Shown here piece after piece: positions 7,765-16,410 of a stretch of DNA of 32,025 nucleotides (the stretch's first letter is position 1; the number at the start of each line of letters is the position of its first letter). The notes under the pieces were generated by a model that was not told the DNA's origin, did not search any database, and saw nothing but the letters and a program-made list of their open reading frames with translations. The stretch spans positions 1 to 32,025 of the forward strand of contig JAEINW010000035.1 of NCBI GenBank assembly GCA_016342715.1, written 5' to 3'. The stretch is from Salinivirgaceae bacterium. GTDB lineage: Bacteria; Bacteroidota; Bacteroidia; Bacteroidales; SZUA-534. A program made the translations under genes and the position numbers.

Positions 7765-8628
7765 ATGCAAAATAACAATTCAAAAATTCCGCGTAAACCG
7801 GAATGGCTAAAAATTAAAATTCCAAAAGCACAGGCTCACAAGCATGTGAATGGATTGGTTCTTGAAAACCGCTTACATACCATTTGCGAAAGTGGAAATT
7901 GCCCAAATGCAGGTGATTGCTGGGGACGTGGCACTGCAACCTTCATGATATTAGGCGATATTTGCACCAGAGCATGCAAATTCTGTAATGTAAAAACTGG
8001 GAAACCCTTACCTGTTGATGAAACGGAACCTTTACATGTGGCTGAAAGCGTTAAAAAACTAGAACTAAAGCATTGTGTAATAACTTCGGTAGATCGTGAT
8101 GATTTGCCTGATGGGGGTGCTTCAATTTGGGTGAAAACCATCCATGAAATAAAAAGATTAAATCCAACAATCACTATTGAAGTGCTAATTCCTGATTTTG
8201 ATGGAAAACCAGCATTGGTGCAGCAAATTATTGATGCCCAGCCTGAAGTAATATCGCACAATTTAGAAACGGTAGTGCGATTAACACCACATGTTCGGAG
8301 CAAAGCAAAATACGCTACCAGTTTAAAAGTTTTAAAACAAATTGCAGATTCTGGTTTGGTAGCAAAATCGGGTATTATGCTTGGTTTGGGTGAAACCGAA
8401 AAAGAAATTTTACAAGTGATGGATGATTTAAGAGCCATTAATTGCAAGGTTTTAACTATAGGCCAATACCTTCAACCAACTAGACAACACCATACTGTTG
8501 AAGCTTATATACATCCTGATAAATTCGAAGAATACCACAAAATAGGATTGCAAAAAGGTTTTTCTTTTGTTGAAAGCAGTCCTCTGGTTCGCTCGTCGTA
8601 CAAAGCTGACAGTCATGTAAATGCTTAA
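7765..8628 (+). CDS. lipA: Lipoyl synthase
   Basis: A 287-residue radical SAM enzyme that inserts two sulfurs into protein-bound octanoyl groups to make the lipoyl cofactor of 2-oxoacid dehydrogenases and the glycine cleavage H protein. Both cluster motifs are visible: the auxiliary cluster C41-x4-C46-x5-C52 (CESGNCPNAGDCW) and the radical SAM cluster C67-x3-C71-x2-C74 (CTRACKFC). The auxiliary cluster's serine ligand is in the C-terminal RSSY motif at 276-279. The length is normal. It is followed 115 bases later by lipB, giving both steps of endogenous lipoate synthesis in one place. Confidence 0.97.
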   Translation: MQNNNSKIPRKPEWLKIKIPKAQAHKHVNGLVLENRLHTICESGNCPNAGDCWGRGTATFMILGDICTRACKFCNVKTGKPLPVDETEPLHVAESVKKLELKHCVITSVDRDDLPDGGASIWVKTIHEIKRLNPTITIEVLIPDFDGKPALVQQIIDAQPEVISHNLETVVRLTPHVRSKAKYATSLKVLKQIADSGLVAKSGIMLGLGETEKEILQVMDDLRAINCKVLTIGQYLQPTRQHHTVEAYIHPDKFEEYHKIGLQKGFSFVESSPLVRSSYKADSHVNA

Positions 8629-8743
8629 TAAAATTTAGAATAAAGAACGGAGAATGGAACACAAAGCGATCTTCTGTAAATTGATAGAAATAATAGAATT
8701 TATCCTAAAAATAAATTAATCACAAAATAACATTGTAAAAACC

Positions 8744-9424
8744 ATGTCACTTACAAAATATATCGATTTAGGAAATATTGAATACAAAGAAGCCTGGGAC
8801 TATCAGGAGGAAAAATTCAATCAACTTATTCAAGCTAAAATAGATAAAAAAGAACAAGAAAATTACTTGCTTTTTTGTGAGCATCCACATGTTTTTACTT
8901 TAGGAAAAAGTGGCGAAGAAGCTAATTTTTTGATTCAAGCTGAATTTTTAAAACAAATAAATGCTACCTATTTTCAAACCAACCGTGGTGGAGACATTAC
9001 TTATCATGGACCAGGACAACTTGTAGGATATCCAATACTCGATTTAGATAAATTTGGTGTGGCTCTTAAAGACTACATTTATAAATTGGAAGAAGCAATA
9101 ATAAAAACTATTGCCGATTATGGTATTGAGGGACATCATTACAAAGGGGCTACGGGTGTATGGCTCGATATTGACACTCCACATAAAACAAGAAAAATTT
9201 GTGCCATTGGAGTGAAGGCAAGCCGATTTGTTACCATGCATGGCTTTGCTTTAAATGTAAATACCAACTTGAATTATTTCACCTACATTAATCCCTGCGG
9301 TTTTACCGATAAAGGAGTAACGTCTATGGAAAAAGAATTGGGTAAAAAACTCGATTTTGAAGAAGTTAAAAAGAAAGCAAAATTTTACATAGCACAAGTT
9401 TTTGGAATGGAGTTAGTTAACTAA
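8744..9424 (+). CDS. lipB: Octanoyl-[ACP]:protein N-octanoyltransferase
   Basis: A 226-residue cytoplasmic acyltransferase that moves octanoate from acyl carrier protein to lipoyl domains, giving the substrate for LipA. The family signature RGGDITYHGPGQLVGYPI is at 81-98, the catalytic lysine is K158 in GVKASRFVTMHGFALNV and the acyl-thioester cysteine is C185 in YINPCG. The N-terminal HPHVFTLGKSG (47-57) is also typical. It is downstream of lipA in the same direction. Confidence 0.97.
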   Translation: MSLTKYIDLGNIEYKEAWDYQEEKFNQLIQAKIDKKEQENYLLFCEHPHVFTLGKSGEEANFLIQAEFLKQINATYFQTNRGGDITYHGPGQLVGYPILDLDKFGVALKDYIYKLEEAIIKTIADYGIEGHHYKGATGVWLDIDTPHKTRKICAIGVKASRFVTMHGFALNVNTNLNYFTYINPCGFTDKGVTSMEKELGKKLDFEEVKKKAKFYIAQVFGMELVN

Positions 9425-9557
9425 AACTAGAATTTCTCAGTCTTAAACTAATTGGTATTTTACCAGTTTCTTTTAGTAAGATTTCTTAATTTCGTCAATT
9501 AATATTTGAGAATACAGAAACGGAACGACCACTTGCTGAGTGGCAAAATATATATAC

Positions 9558-11288
9558 ATGCAAAAAAAATGGATTGTTAAACCTCAGGCTGATAAAGAGC
9601 TTGTGGAAAATCTTGCTGAATCGATAAATGTAAGTGAACCGGTAGCAAATTTATTAGCCCAACGAGGAATAAAAACTTTTGAAGAAGCCAAAGATTTCTT
9701 CCGGCCAGATCTAAATAAGCTGTACGATCCTTTCTTAATGAAAGACATGCATATGGCAGTTCATCGTTTAGAGCTCGCCATTAATAATCAAGAAAAGGTA
9801 ATGGTGTATGGCGATTACGACGTCGATGGAACTACCTCAGTTGCCATGATGTACTCCTTTTTACGTGAAAAAATTAACAACTTATATTACTATATTCCAG
9901 ACAGATACAAAGAAGGCTATGGAATATCGAATACGGGTATTGACTATGCTGCAGAAAAAGAATGTACCTTAATAATTGCCTTAGATTGCGGTATTAAAGC
10001 CATTGAAAAAGTAGATTATGCCAATGACAAAAACATTGACTTCATAATTTGCGATCATCACGAACCTGCAGATGAAATACCTGCGGCAGTTGCTGTATTA
10101 GATCCTAAACAGTCCGATTGTGAATATCCTTTTAAGGAATTATCAGCATGTGGTGTTGGTTTTAAGTTTATTCAGGCATATGCCCAACAAACGAATATTC
10201 CATTTGTTGATATCGAGCATTATCTCGATTTGGTTGTAGTGAGCATAGCCTCAGATATTGTTCCTATTATTGATGAAAATAGAATACTTGCCTATTTTGG
10301 TCTTAAAAGAATAAACACAAAACCAAGAATTGGAATTAGAGCTATTTTAGATGTTGCAAAAACAAGTATTGGCCGATTAAAAATAAACGATTTAGTTTTT
10401 AAAGTTGGGCCAAGAATCAATGCCGCTGGCAGAATGGAACAAGGACGATATTCTGTTGATTTACTGGTTTGTAACGACAAGCAGGATGCTGTTGAAATGG
10501 CTAAAAAAATTGACGAGGATAATAACGATAGAAAATGGTTCGATGCAAATATAACCAAAGAAGCTTTACGTTTAATTGCACAAGACTCGAATCATGAGAA
10601 TAAAAAGTCTACTGTTCTTTACAATCCAGAATGGCATAAAGGCGTAATTGGCATTGTGGCTTCACGAATAATTGACCATTACTATAAACCAACCATAATC
10701 TTAACCAGATCAAATGGTTTTGTTACGGGATCGGCTAGATCGGTAAGTGGTTTTAATTTATACAAAGCCATTGACAAGTGTAAAGATTTGCTGGAAAACT
10801 TTGGTGGGCATATGTATGCAGCCGGGTTAACACTAAAGGAAGAAAATGTTGAAGCTTTCAAAGAACGATTTGAAGAAGTTGTTCGAGAACAAATTAGCGA
10901 AGAAAGTTTAGTGCCAAAAATTGAAATTGATGGATTTTTATCTATCGATGATATTCGTTCAAAATTTTATAAAATAATTGAACAATTTGAGCCATTTGGT
11001 CCAGGAAACATGTCCCCTGTATTTGTAAGTAAAATGGTTAAAGATACTGGTTATGCTCAATGCGTAGGACCCGAAAAAGAACATTTAAAAATGCAGATTA
11101 CTGATAACAACACCAATAAAAGCTTTCCTGCTATTGCTTTTCGTCAATCTGAATCTTTTGAGCTCATTAAAGATCGAAATGAATTTGATATATGTTTTAG
11201 CTTGGAAGAAAACATTTATAAAGGAAAAACAAATATTCAAATTAAAGTTAGAGACATTAAGGAATTAAATGAAATATTCCATTCATAA
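9558..11288 (+). CDS. recJ: Single-stranded-DNA-specific exonuclease RecJ
   Basis: A 576-residue 5'-3' exonuclease of the DHH superfamily acting in recombination and repair. With ATG 9558 as residue 1, the motifs are GDYDVDG at 85-91, LDCG at about 142-145, DHH at 166-168, the middle-domain motif GPRINAAGRM near 290, DHHA1 GGHMYAAG near 414-421 and a C-terminal OB-like domain. The open frame extends to a GTG at 9540, but MQKKWIVKP is the usual RecJ beginning, so the internal ATG is preferred. A TAATTTCG element at 9487-9494 could be its -7 region. Confidence 0.96.
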   Translation: MQKKWIVKPQADKELVENLAESINVSEPVANLLAQRGIKTFEEAKDFFRPDLNKLYDPFLMKDMHMAVHRLELAINNQEKVMVYGDYDVDGTTSVAMMYSFLREKINNLYYYIPDRYKEGYGISNTGIDYAAEKECTLIIALDCGIKAIEKVDYANDKNIDFIICDHHEPADEIPAAVAVLDPKQSDCEYPFKELSACGVGFKFIQAYAQQTNIPFVDIEHYLDLVVVSIASDIVPIIDENRILAYFGLKRINTKPRIGIRAILDVAKTSIGRLKINDLVFKVGPRINAAGRMEQGRYSVDLLVCNDKQDAVEMAKKIDEDNNDRKWFDANITKEALRLIAQDSNHENKKSTVLYNPEWHKGVIGIVASRIIDHYYKPTIILTRSNGFVTGSARSVSGFNLYKAIDKCKDLLENFGGHMYAAGLTLKEENVEAFKERFEEVVREQISEESLVPKIEIDGFLSIDDIRSKFYKIIEQFEPFGPGNMSPVFVSKMVKDTGYAQCVGPEKEHLKMQITDNNTNKSFPAIAFRQSESFELIKDRNEFDICFSLEENIYKGKTNIQIKVRDIKELNEIFHS

Positions 11289-11340
11289 AAAAATATACAT
11301 GGGTTAACGTATTTTTTTATTATTTGGTATATTTTTTTTA

Positions 11341-11348
11341 TAGATTTG
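11341..11348 (+). promoter_or_regulatory. Possible -7 element of the propeller-protein gene
   Basis: TAGATTTG followed by C matches TAnnTTTG. A TTTG lies 14 bases upstream (11323-11326), shorter than usual spacing. The transcript leader would be about 45 bases. Confidence 0.3.
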
Positions 11349-11399
11349 CATGCTCTGAAAAGAAAGAGCTTTTTTTAACAATACTGAAGTGGACAATTA

Positions 11400-12548
11400 A
11401 TGAAATATTTATTTACAACACTAAGTTTAATTTGCCTGCTTGTACAAGTTGGATATTGCCAACTAAGCACTAAATCATTAATTGATTTTTCAGCTATTAC
11501 TTTTGAAAGCAAAGGAGCCTTTTTTTCAACACCAGTAAAAACTTCTACTGACAATGTAGTTCTGGGTTCACATAATAAGAATGTTTATTTTTTCAACAAC
11601 CAAGGCAAACTGCTTAATACTTTTAAAGCAAAAGGTTGGATTCATGCAACTCCCAAAGAACTTTCAGATAAAACAATATCACTAGGGAGTTATGATGGTT
11701 TTATTTATTTCTTTGACCAAGTGGGTAACATGGTTAATAAAATAAAACCCGGTGGAACCATTTTTACTGAAGTTGCAGAAGTAGCGAAAAACAAATTGGT
11801 TTTTGGAACCAATAAAGGCAAGATTGTTCTTTACGATATGAATAACGAACACTTTAAATACCTACGTGTTAAAAATATTGTTCACGGAACTCCAACAGTC
11901 TTATCAAATGGAAATATAGCTATTGGATCCAATAGAAAAAGACTATACATTATTGATCAAGATGCAAACATCCTTTCGGAATACAAAACAAAAGGTTGGA
12001 TCATGCATTCTAAACCTCTAGAATCGTCGAACAAGCAGATAATATTTGGCTCATATGACAAATATTTATACAATATATCTTCAAATAGTGAATTAAATTG
12101 GAAATTTAAAACTGGTGGAAAAATTCATGCATCACCAATAGAAACTCCAGATGGAACTATTATAGTAGGTGCATTCGATGGCTTTGTATATTTCCTTAAT
12201 GAAAATGGCGAACTAATTAATACCTTCGAAACAGGAAAAAAAGTTGTATCATCAGCGGCCATGGTAAATGACTCAACGGTAGTAATTGGTTCATTTGACG
12301 AATATTTGTACTTGTTAACAACTAAAGGCGAACTCATTGACAAATACCATGCTGAAGGTAAAATATTTTCTTCACCAGTGGTTCTTGAAAATGGAAATAT
12401 TGTCTGCTCAACGGTAGAAGGAAAAGTTCATTTTGTCTCAATTTATAACCGTTCAAAACACCCATATTTTGATAATATGGTAAATACCGATTTAAAAACT
12501 ATTGTTCCAGAAATTGACATGGATCATCCTGAAATTCAAAAATACTAG
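11400..12548 (+). CDS. Exported beta-propeller protein with eight ~40-residue repeats
   Basis: A 382-residue protein. A signal peptide of about 20 residues (MKYLFTTLSLICLLVQVGYC followed by QLS) predicts export; the Cys does not sit in a good lipobox. From about residue 43 to 350 the sequence consists of eight consecutive repeats of about 40 residues, each of the form P....(d/n)..i.iGS.d..lYf....g.l...f...g.ih, which resemble PQQ/WD40-like blades and suggest a single eight-bladed propeller. It carries no catalytic motif and no cofactor ligands that I can identify, so a binding or scaffold role is more likely. It stands alone, after recJ and before the decayed redox locus. Confidence 0.8.
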   Translation: MKYLFTTLSLICLLVQVGYCQLSTKSLIDFSAITFESKGAFFSTPVKTSTDNVVLGSHNKNVYFFNNQGKLLNTFKAKGWIHATPKELSDKTISLGSYDGFIYFFDQVGNMVNKIKPGGTIFTEVAEVAKNKLVFGTNKGKIVLYDMNNEHFKYLRVKNIVHGTPTVLSNGNIAIGSNRKRLYIIDQDANILSEYKTKGWIMHSKPLESSNKQIIFGSYDKYLYNISSNSELNWKFKTGGKIHASPIETPDGTIIVGAFDGFVYFLNENGELINTFETGKKVVSSAAMVNDSTVVIGSFDEYLYLLTTKGELIDKYHAEGKIFSSPVVLENGNIVCSTVEGKVHFVSIYNRSKHPYFDNMVNTDLKTIVPEIDMDHPEIQKY

Positions 12549-12796
12549 ACCAAAACTACTCTTGAATACTTTCTTATATATTTTTTAAAATAATTGACAT
12601 TACCAAAAAACAGGTAAACTGTTGTAATATTAGGTTTTACACAAGCTTTTTTTATGTCTGTAGGGCTCTAATTAAAATTATTATTAATAGCTAGCATTGA
12701 ACTTATAACAGGTTTTTTTATAAAGTTTCTGTAACACATTTTACTATTTTTAGATGTTAAATAAACTTATAAAAAACTAAAAATTACTATAGAATT

Positions 12797-13219
12797 ATGA
12801 GGATACAACGTATTCCCTTTTTAGAAACACAAAAGCCAAATTCTGAAATAGTTGACTTATCGATACTTAATCCTATCATTGAAAAATACAAAAACAAAGC
12901 AGGAAATCTAATTTCAATTCTTCAAAAAACACAAGATGTGTTTGGGTATATTTCTGAGTCAGCTTTCATTAAAATTTCCGATGATACTGGATTAGAATTA
13001 AGTGATATGTATGGCGTAGCCACTTTTTACTCACAATTTAGGTTAAAACCAGCAGAAAAAGGACTATGGAAAAAGCCTACCAACATCAATAATGTGAAAA
13101 CTTTTGCAAATATTCCTTGGATAATTTTTAACGGTGCACCAGCCAACGCAAAATATGGAACTGAAAAATTAAAAGGAACGAAAGTTTTTGCCTTAACTGA
13201 TAAATTCATACAATGGTGA
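12797..13219 (+). pseudogene. NuoE-NuoF (HydC/HydB-type) deletion chimera
   Basis: The 140-codon frame joins two family fragments. Residues 1 to about 87 ([19 protein letters not shown], then [19 protein letters not shown]) are the helical N-terminal domain of NuoE-type 24-kDa subunits. Residues about 86-136 ([20 protein letters not shown] and [19 protein letters not shown]) are an internal piece of NuoF-type 51-kDa subunits. Missing are all four [2Fe-2S] cysteines of NuoE and the FMN/NADH and 4Fe-4S parts of NuoF. The last four residues run into a different reading frame of the next fragment. It most likely derives from an NAD-linked [FeFe]-hydrogenase or formate module. Any product would be non-functional. 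Confidence 0.85.
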
Positions 13220-13691
13220 TGAAGATGCTCATGATACAATGCACATTGCGCAATGCTTAGCAGGTATGGCTTTCAGTAATGCATTACTTGGAATTTCTCA
13301 AAGTTTGGCACACAAAACAGGTGCAATTTTCCACATTCCACACGGATGCTCAAACATAATATATTTACCATATATAATACAATGGAACAGAACCGTTTCT
13401 GAAAAAACATATGCTGAAATCGCAAGATACATAAGACTAAGCGGTAATAACGACAAAGAACTATATGATTCTTATGTTGAATTCATAAGAGATTTCAACA
13501 GAAAATTAATTATTCCATTAAGCTTAAAAGAATACGGAATTAAAGAAGATAATTTTAAAAGCAACCTACAGCGCATTTCAGAAAATGCAGAAAAAGATGC
13601 ATGTACAGGTTCTAACTCAAGAGAAACTAAAGCAGCCGATTTTGAGAAAACATTAACAGCCATTTACTATGGCAACGATATAGATTTTTAA
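13197..13691 (+). pseudogene. C-terminal fragment of iron-containing alcohol dehydrogenase
   Basis: From about 13203 the frame reads [18 protein letters not shown] and on through LAGMAFSNALLGI, then SLAHKTGAIFHIPHG and the C-terminal DACTGSNSRETKAADFEK. This is the C-terminal half of group III (Fe-dependent) alcohol dehydrogenases, alone or as in AdhE. Two metal-ligand histidines (AHK and PHG) remain; the Asp/His pair and the whole nucleotide-binding domain are missing. An ATG at 13239 gives 150 residues versus about 380 in the family. It is in another frame from the NuoE-NuoF chimera and joins it directly. A hairpin terminator follows. Confidence 0.85.
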
Positions 13692-13702
13692 CTATTAAAT
13701 CG

Positions 13703-13730
13703 GGAGAAAAGTTAAATAGAACTTTTCTCC
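13703..13730 (+). terminator. Hairpin between the ADH remnant and nfnAB
   Basis: A perfect 11-bp stem (13703-13713 with 13720-13730, ggagaaaagtt/aacttttctcc) and 6-nt loop. The following bases are tataatta, a weak U-tract. It ends only 15 bases before the nfnAB ATG, so it could be either the old ADH terminator or a leader hairpin of nfnAB. Confidence 0.6.
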
Positions 13731-13745
13731 TATAATTATTTTAAC

Positions 13746-16016
13746 ATGAACCGATTTGAGATTTTAGAAAAAGAAGAACTCGCAAAAGATGTTTACAGCA
13801 TGGAGATTTATGCCCCAATTATCGCATCTGCAGCAAAACCAGGACAGTTTGTTATTCTAATTAATGACGAACAAGGTGAAAGAATTCCTTTAACGATTTA
13901 TGACTACGACACAGAATACGGTAAGATTAGCCTAGTTATTCAAGCAGTTGGAGTATCTACACGCAAGATTGTTTCTCGCGAAGTAGGAGAAACTTTTGCA
14001 GACATCGTTGGTCCTCTTGGAAACCCTTCAGAACTTATTAATGAAGAAGGAATCCAAAATAAATCAATTCTTTTTATTGCTGGAGGTATCGGAGCGGCTC
14101 CTGTTTATCCTCAAGTAAAATATCTTCAGAAAATTGGTCTTAAAACAGAAACAATTATTGGAGCTAGGAATGCAGAACTTATTATTCTAGAAGAAAAGTT
14201 CAAAGCTACAGGTTCCAAAGTGCATATTTGTACAGACGATGGCAGCATCGGTTTCAAAGGAAATGTAACTGAAATGCTAGCCCACCTCATTAACGAAGAA
14301 AACAAAAAATTTGATCAGGTTGTTACAATCGGACCAATGATAATGATGAAATTTGTTGAAATTGCTACCCGCAAATTTGCCTTGCCTTGTATCGTTTCAT
14401 TAAACACCTTAATGATTGATGGTACAGGAATGTGCGGAGCTTGCCGCGTTACAGTTGGCGGAGATACAAAATTTGCATGTGTTGATGGTCCTGAATTTGA
14501 TGCTCACCTTGTTGATTTTGATGAAGCAATGATACGTCAAAAAAACAAAAATATTCATTTTATAAATCATATTTGCAACCTTGATAAAGCAGTAGATGAA
14601 ATTAATGATCATGAATTACCAAAAGATAAAAAAACACGCGTTCCCGTTAGAGAACAAGACCCAAAAATAAGAGCTACAAATTTTGAAGAAGTATGTCTTG
14701 GCTACAATGAAGAAGAAGCTGTAGCTGAAGCTTCACGTTGTATTCAATGTAAAAAACCTCGTTGTGTAGGTTCTTGTCCTGTAGCAATTAACATTCCAGC
14801 TTTCATTCATGAAATAAGAGAAAAAAATTTTAAAAAATCATATGAAATATTAAGCCAGAGCACTAATCTACCTGCAGTTTGTGGTCGTGTATGCCCACAA
14901 GAAACTCAGTGCGAAGGAGTTTGTGTTTTAGGAATTAAAGGAGAAGCTGTTGCAATTGGAAAACTCGAACGTTTTGTTGCTGATTGGGCTCTTAAAAATA
15001 TTAAAGAAACTGTCAATATACCAATTGAAAAAGATTACAAAGTTGCTATTATAGGTTCTGGACCTGCAGGTTTATCTTGTGCTGGAGACCTTCGTAAAAT
15101 GGGTTATAAAGTGACAGTTTTTGAAGCATTACAAAAACCAGGTGGTGTTCTTCAGTATGGCATCCCTGAATTCCGTTTGCCTAAAGCTAATGTTGTTGAA
15201 CCTGAAATCAACAAAATTAAAAATCTGGGTGTTGAAATAATCACAAACTACGTATTGGGAAAATCAGGAAACGTTGACCAACTGCTTAAAAAAGGTTACG
15301 ATGCCGTATTTATTGGTGGAGGAGCAGGCCTTCCACGTTTCATGAAAATACCAGGTGAAAACCTAAATGGGGTATATTCTGCAAATGAATTTCTTACAAG
15401 AATAAATCTAATGAAAGCATATCGTAACGACTATGACACTCCCGTAAACATTTCAGAAAAAGTGGTTGTTATTGGTGGCGGAAATGTCGCAATGGACTCT
15501 GCCAGAACTGCAATAAGATTAGGTTCTGAAGTAAAACTTGTTTATCGTCGTAGCTTAGAAGAACTGCCAGCCAGACAAGAAGAAGTTCATCATGCTCATG
15601 AAGAAGGTTTAGATTTTCAATTACTTACTAATCCAATAGAAATAATTGGTAATGACGAAGGTTTTGTTTCTGGAATTAAATGTGTAAAAATGCAACTTGG
15701 AAAAGCTGACGAATCAGGAAGAAAAAGACCTGAAATTATTCCAGAAAGTGAATTTATAATTGAAACAGGAACTGTAATAATAGCAATAGGAACTAGTCCA
15801 AATCCACTACTCTCACTAGCTGCTCCACATGTAAACCGTAACAAATATCAATGTATCGAAGCAGATAATCCTGAAGGAATAACAAGTCAGGAGGGAGTAT
15901 TTGCAGGTGGTGATGTTGTTACAGGTGCTGCTACTGTAATTGAAGCTATGGGAGCAGGGAAACGTGCCGCAAAAGCAATTGATAAATATATCAGCACTAA
16001 GAAACAATTGGTGTGA
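13746..16016 (+). CDS. nfnAB: Fused NfnAB: ferredoxin:NADP+ oxidoreductase / NADH-dependent transhydrogenase
   Basis: A 756-residue fusion. Residues 1 to about 280 are the FAD/NAD(H)-binding small subunit (NfnA, related to PyrK), with RIPLTIYD (46-53) for FAD, AGGIGAAPVYPQ for the nucleotide and a [2Fe-2S] site DGTGMCGACRV plus C245; candidate ligands are D225, C230, C233 and C245. Residues about 300-756 are the large subunit (NfnB, GltD-like): two [4Fe-4S] cysteine sets (C332/335/340/344 and C379/383/389/393), FAD motif IIGSGPAGLS near 435, NADP motif VIGGGNVAMDSA and GGDVVTGAATVIEAMGAG. In characterised Nfn the complex bifurcates electrons between ferredoxin, NAD(H) and NADP(H) in the cytoplasm. 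It is the only intact gene in this redox locus; the next remnant overlaps its stop codon by 4 bases. An annotation as glutamate synthase small subunit would be misleading, since no large subunit is nearby. Confidence 0.92.
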   Translation: MNRFEILEKEELAKDVYSMEIYAPIIASAAKPGQFVILINDEQGERIPLTIYDYDTEYGKISLVIQAVGVSTRKIVSREVGETFADIVGPLGNPSELINEEGIQNKSILFIAGGIGAAPVYPQVKYLQKIGLKTETIIGARNAELIILEEKFKATGSKVHICTDDGSIGFKGNVTEMLAHLINEENKKFDQVVTIGPMIMMKFVEIATRKFALPCIVSLNTLMIDGTGMCGACRVTVGGDTKFACVDGPEFDAHLVDFDEAMIRQKNKNIHFINHICNLDKAVDEINDHELPKDKKTRVPVREQDPKIRATNFEEVCLGYNEEEAVAEASRCIQCKKPRCVGSCPVAINIPAFIHEIREKNFKKSYEILSQSTNLPAVCGRVCPQETQCEGVCVLGIKGEAVAIGKLERFVADWALKNIKETVNIPIEKDYKVAIIGSGPAGLSCAGDLRKMGYKVTVFEALQKPGGVLQYGIPEFRLPKANVVEPEINKIKNLGVEIITNYVLGKSGNVDQLLKKGYDAVFIGGGAGLPRFMKIPGENLNGVYSANEFLTRINLMKAYRNDYDTPVNISEKVVVIGGGNVAMDSARTAIRLGSEVKLVYRRSLEELPARQEEVHHAHEEGLDFQLLTNPIEIIGNDEGFVSGIKCVKMQLGKADESGRKRPEIIPESEFIIETGTVIIAIGTSPNPLLSLAAPHVNRNKYQCIEADNPEGITSQEGVFAGGDVVTGAATVIEAMGAGKRAAKAIDKYISTKKQLV

Positions 16017-16267
16017 AAGCAAAAACCACAATCACTATTTGTCTTGGAAGCTCCTGCTATCGCAGGGGCAACCAAGATGTTCTTGAAACTATTAAAAATT
16101 ATCTAAAAGAACATTAACTTAACCAAATGGTTGAATTCAAATGGCAGCTATGTACCTGAAATTATTCCAACGGACCAAACATAAAAATAAACAATAAAAT
16201 TTACTCAGGGGTTGGCAGTAACTCAATTATTGAAATTCTTGATAAATATTTCAATATCACAAAATAA
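16013..16267 (+). pseudogene. Decayed thioredoxin-like [2Fe-2S] protein gene
   Basis: From a GTG at 16013 that overlaps the nfnAB stop by 4 bases (GTGA), the frame reads VKAKTTITICLGSSCYRRG, typical of small thioredoxin-like [2Fe-2S] (NuoE C-terminal/HydC-like) proteins. It stops at TAA 16115-16117 after 34 residues. The second half, VEFKWQLCT then TGA then NYSNGPNIKINNKIY up to EILDKYFNITK, is also recognisable (16129-16267). In intact relatives this reads about GxLCTGxCxxGP, so at least one glycine became a stop, one cysteine became Tyr and one glycine became Trp. The overlap shows it was once co-translated with nfnAB. Confidence 0.82.
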
Positions 16268-16275
16268 TTTTAACT

Positions 16276-16410
16276 ATGGATATTCAGAAAGCTGTATATA
16301 CTGAGAAAAACAATTATCAAGACTGCTGCAAATGCATTAGACATTGTCCTGTGAAAGTTATAAAAATGGAAAACCATTCAGCTTTAATAGCGAGAAGATT
16401 AAGGATTTAA
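16276..16410 (+). pseudogene. N-terminal fragment of a hydrogenase-like 4Fe-4S protein
   Basis: ATG 16276 opens MDIQKAVYTEKNNYQDCCKC, then IRHCPVKVIKMENHSA, the start of ferredoxin-domain proteins of the [FeFe]-hydrogenase large-subunit (sensory HydS-like) group, with CxxCxxxCP partly conserved (C17, C18, C20, C24). The resemblance ends at about residue 37 (near 16384); the remaining codons up to TAA at 16408-16410 are the following rubrerythrin-like sequence read in the wrong frame. The second cluster, PAS domains and H-cluster domain of such proteins are absent. Confidence 0.7.

Noticed and set aside
7836-8447. 203-residue minus-strand open frame
   Set aside because: It is the exact antisense of lipA, whose iron-sulfur motifs are complete.
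13746-16016. Dihydroorotate dehydrogenase electron-transfer subunit or glutamate synthase
   Set aside because: Both halves are related to these families, but the combination of PyrK-like and GltD-like parts with all cluster motifs, and no pyrD or gltB neighbour, fits Nfn better.
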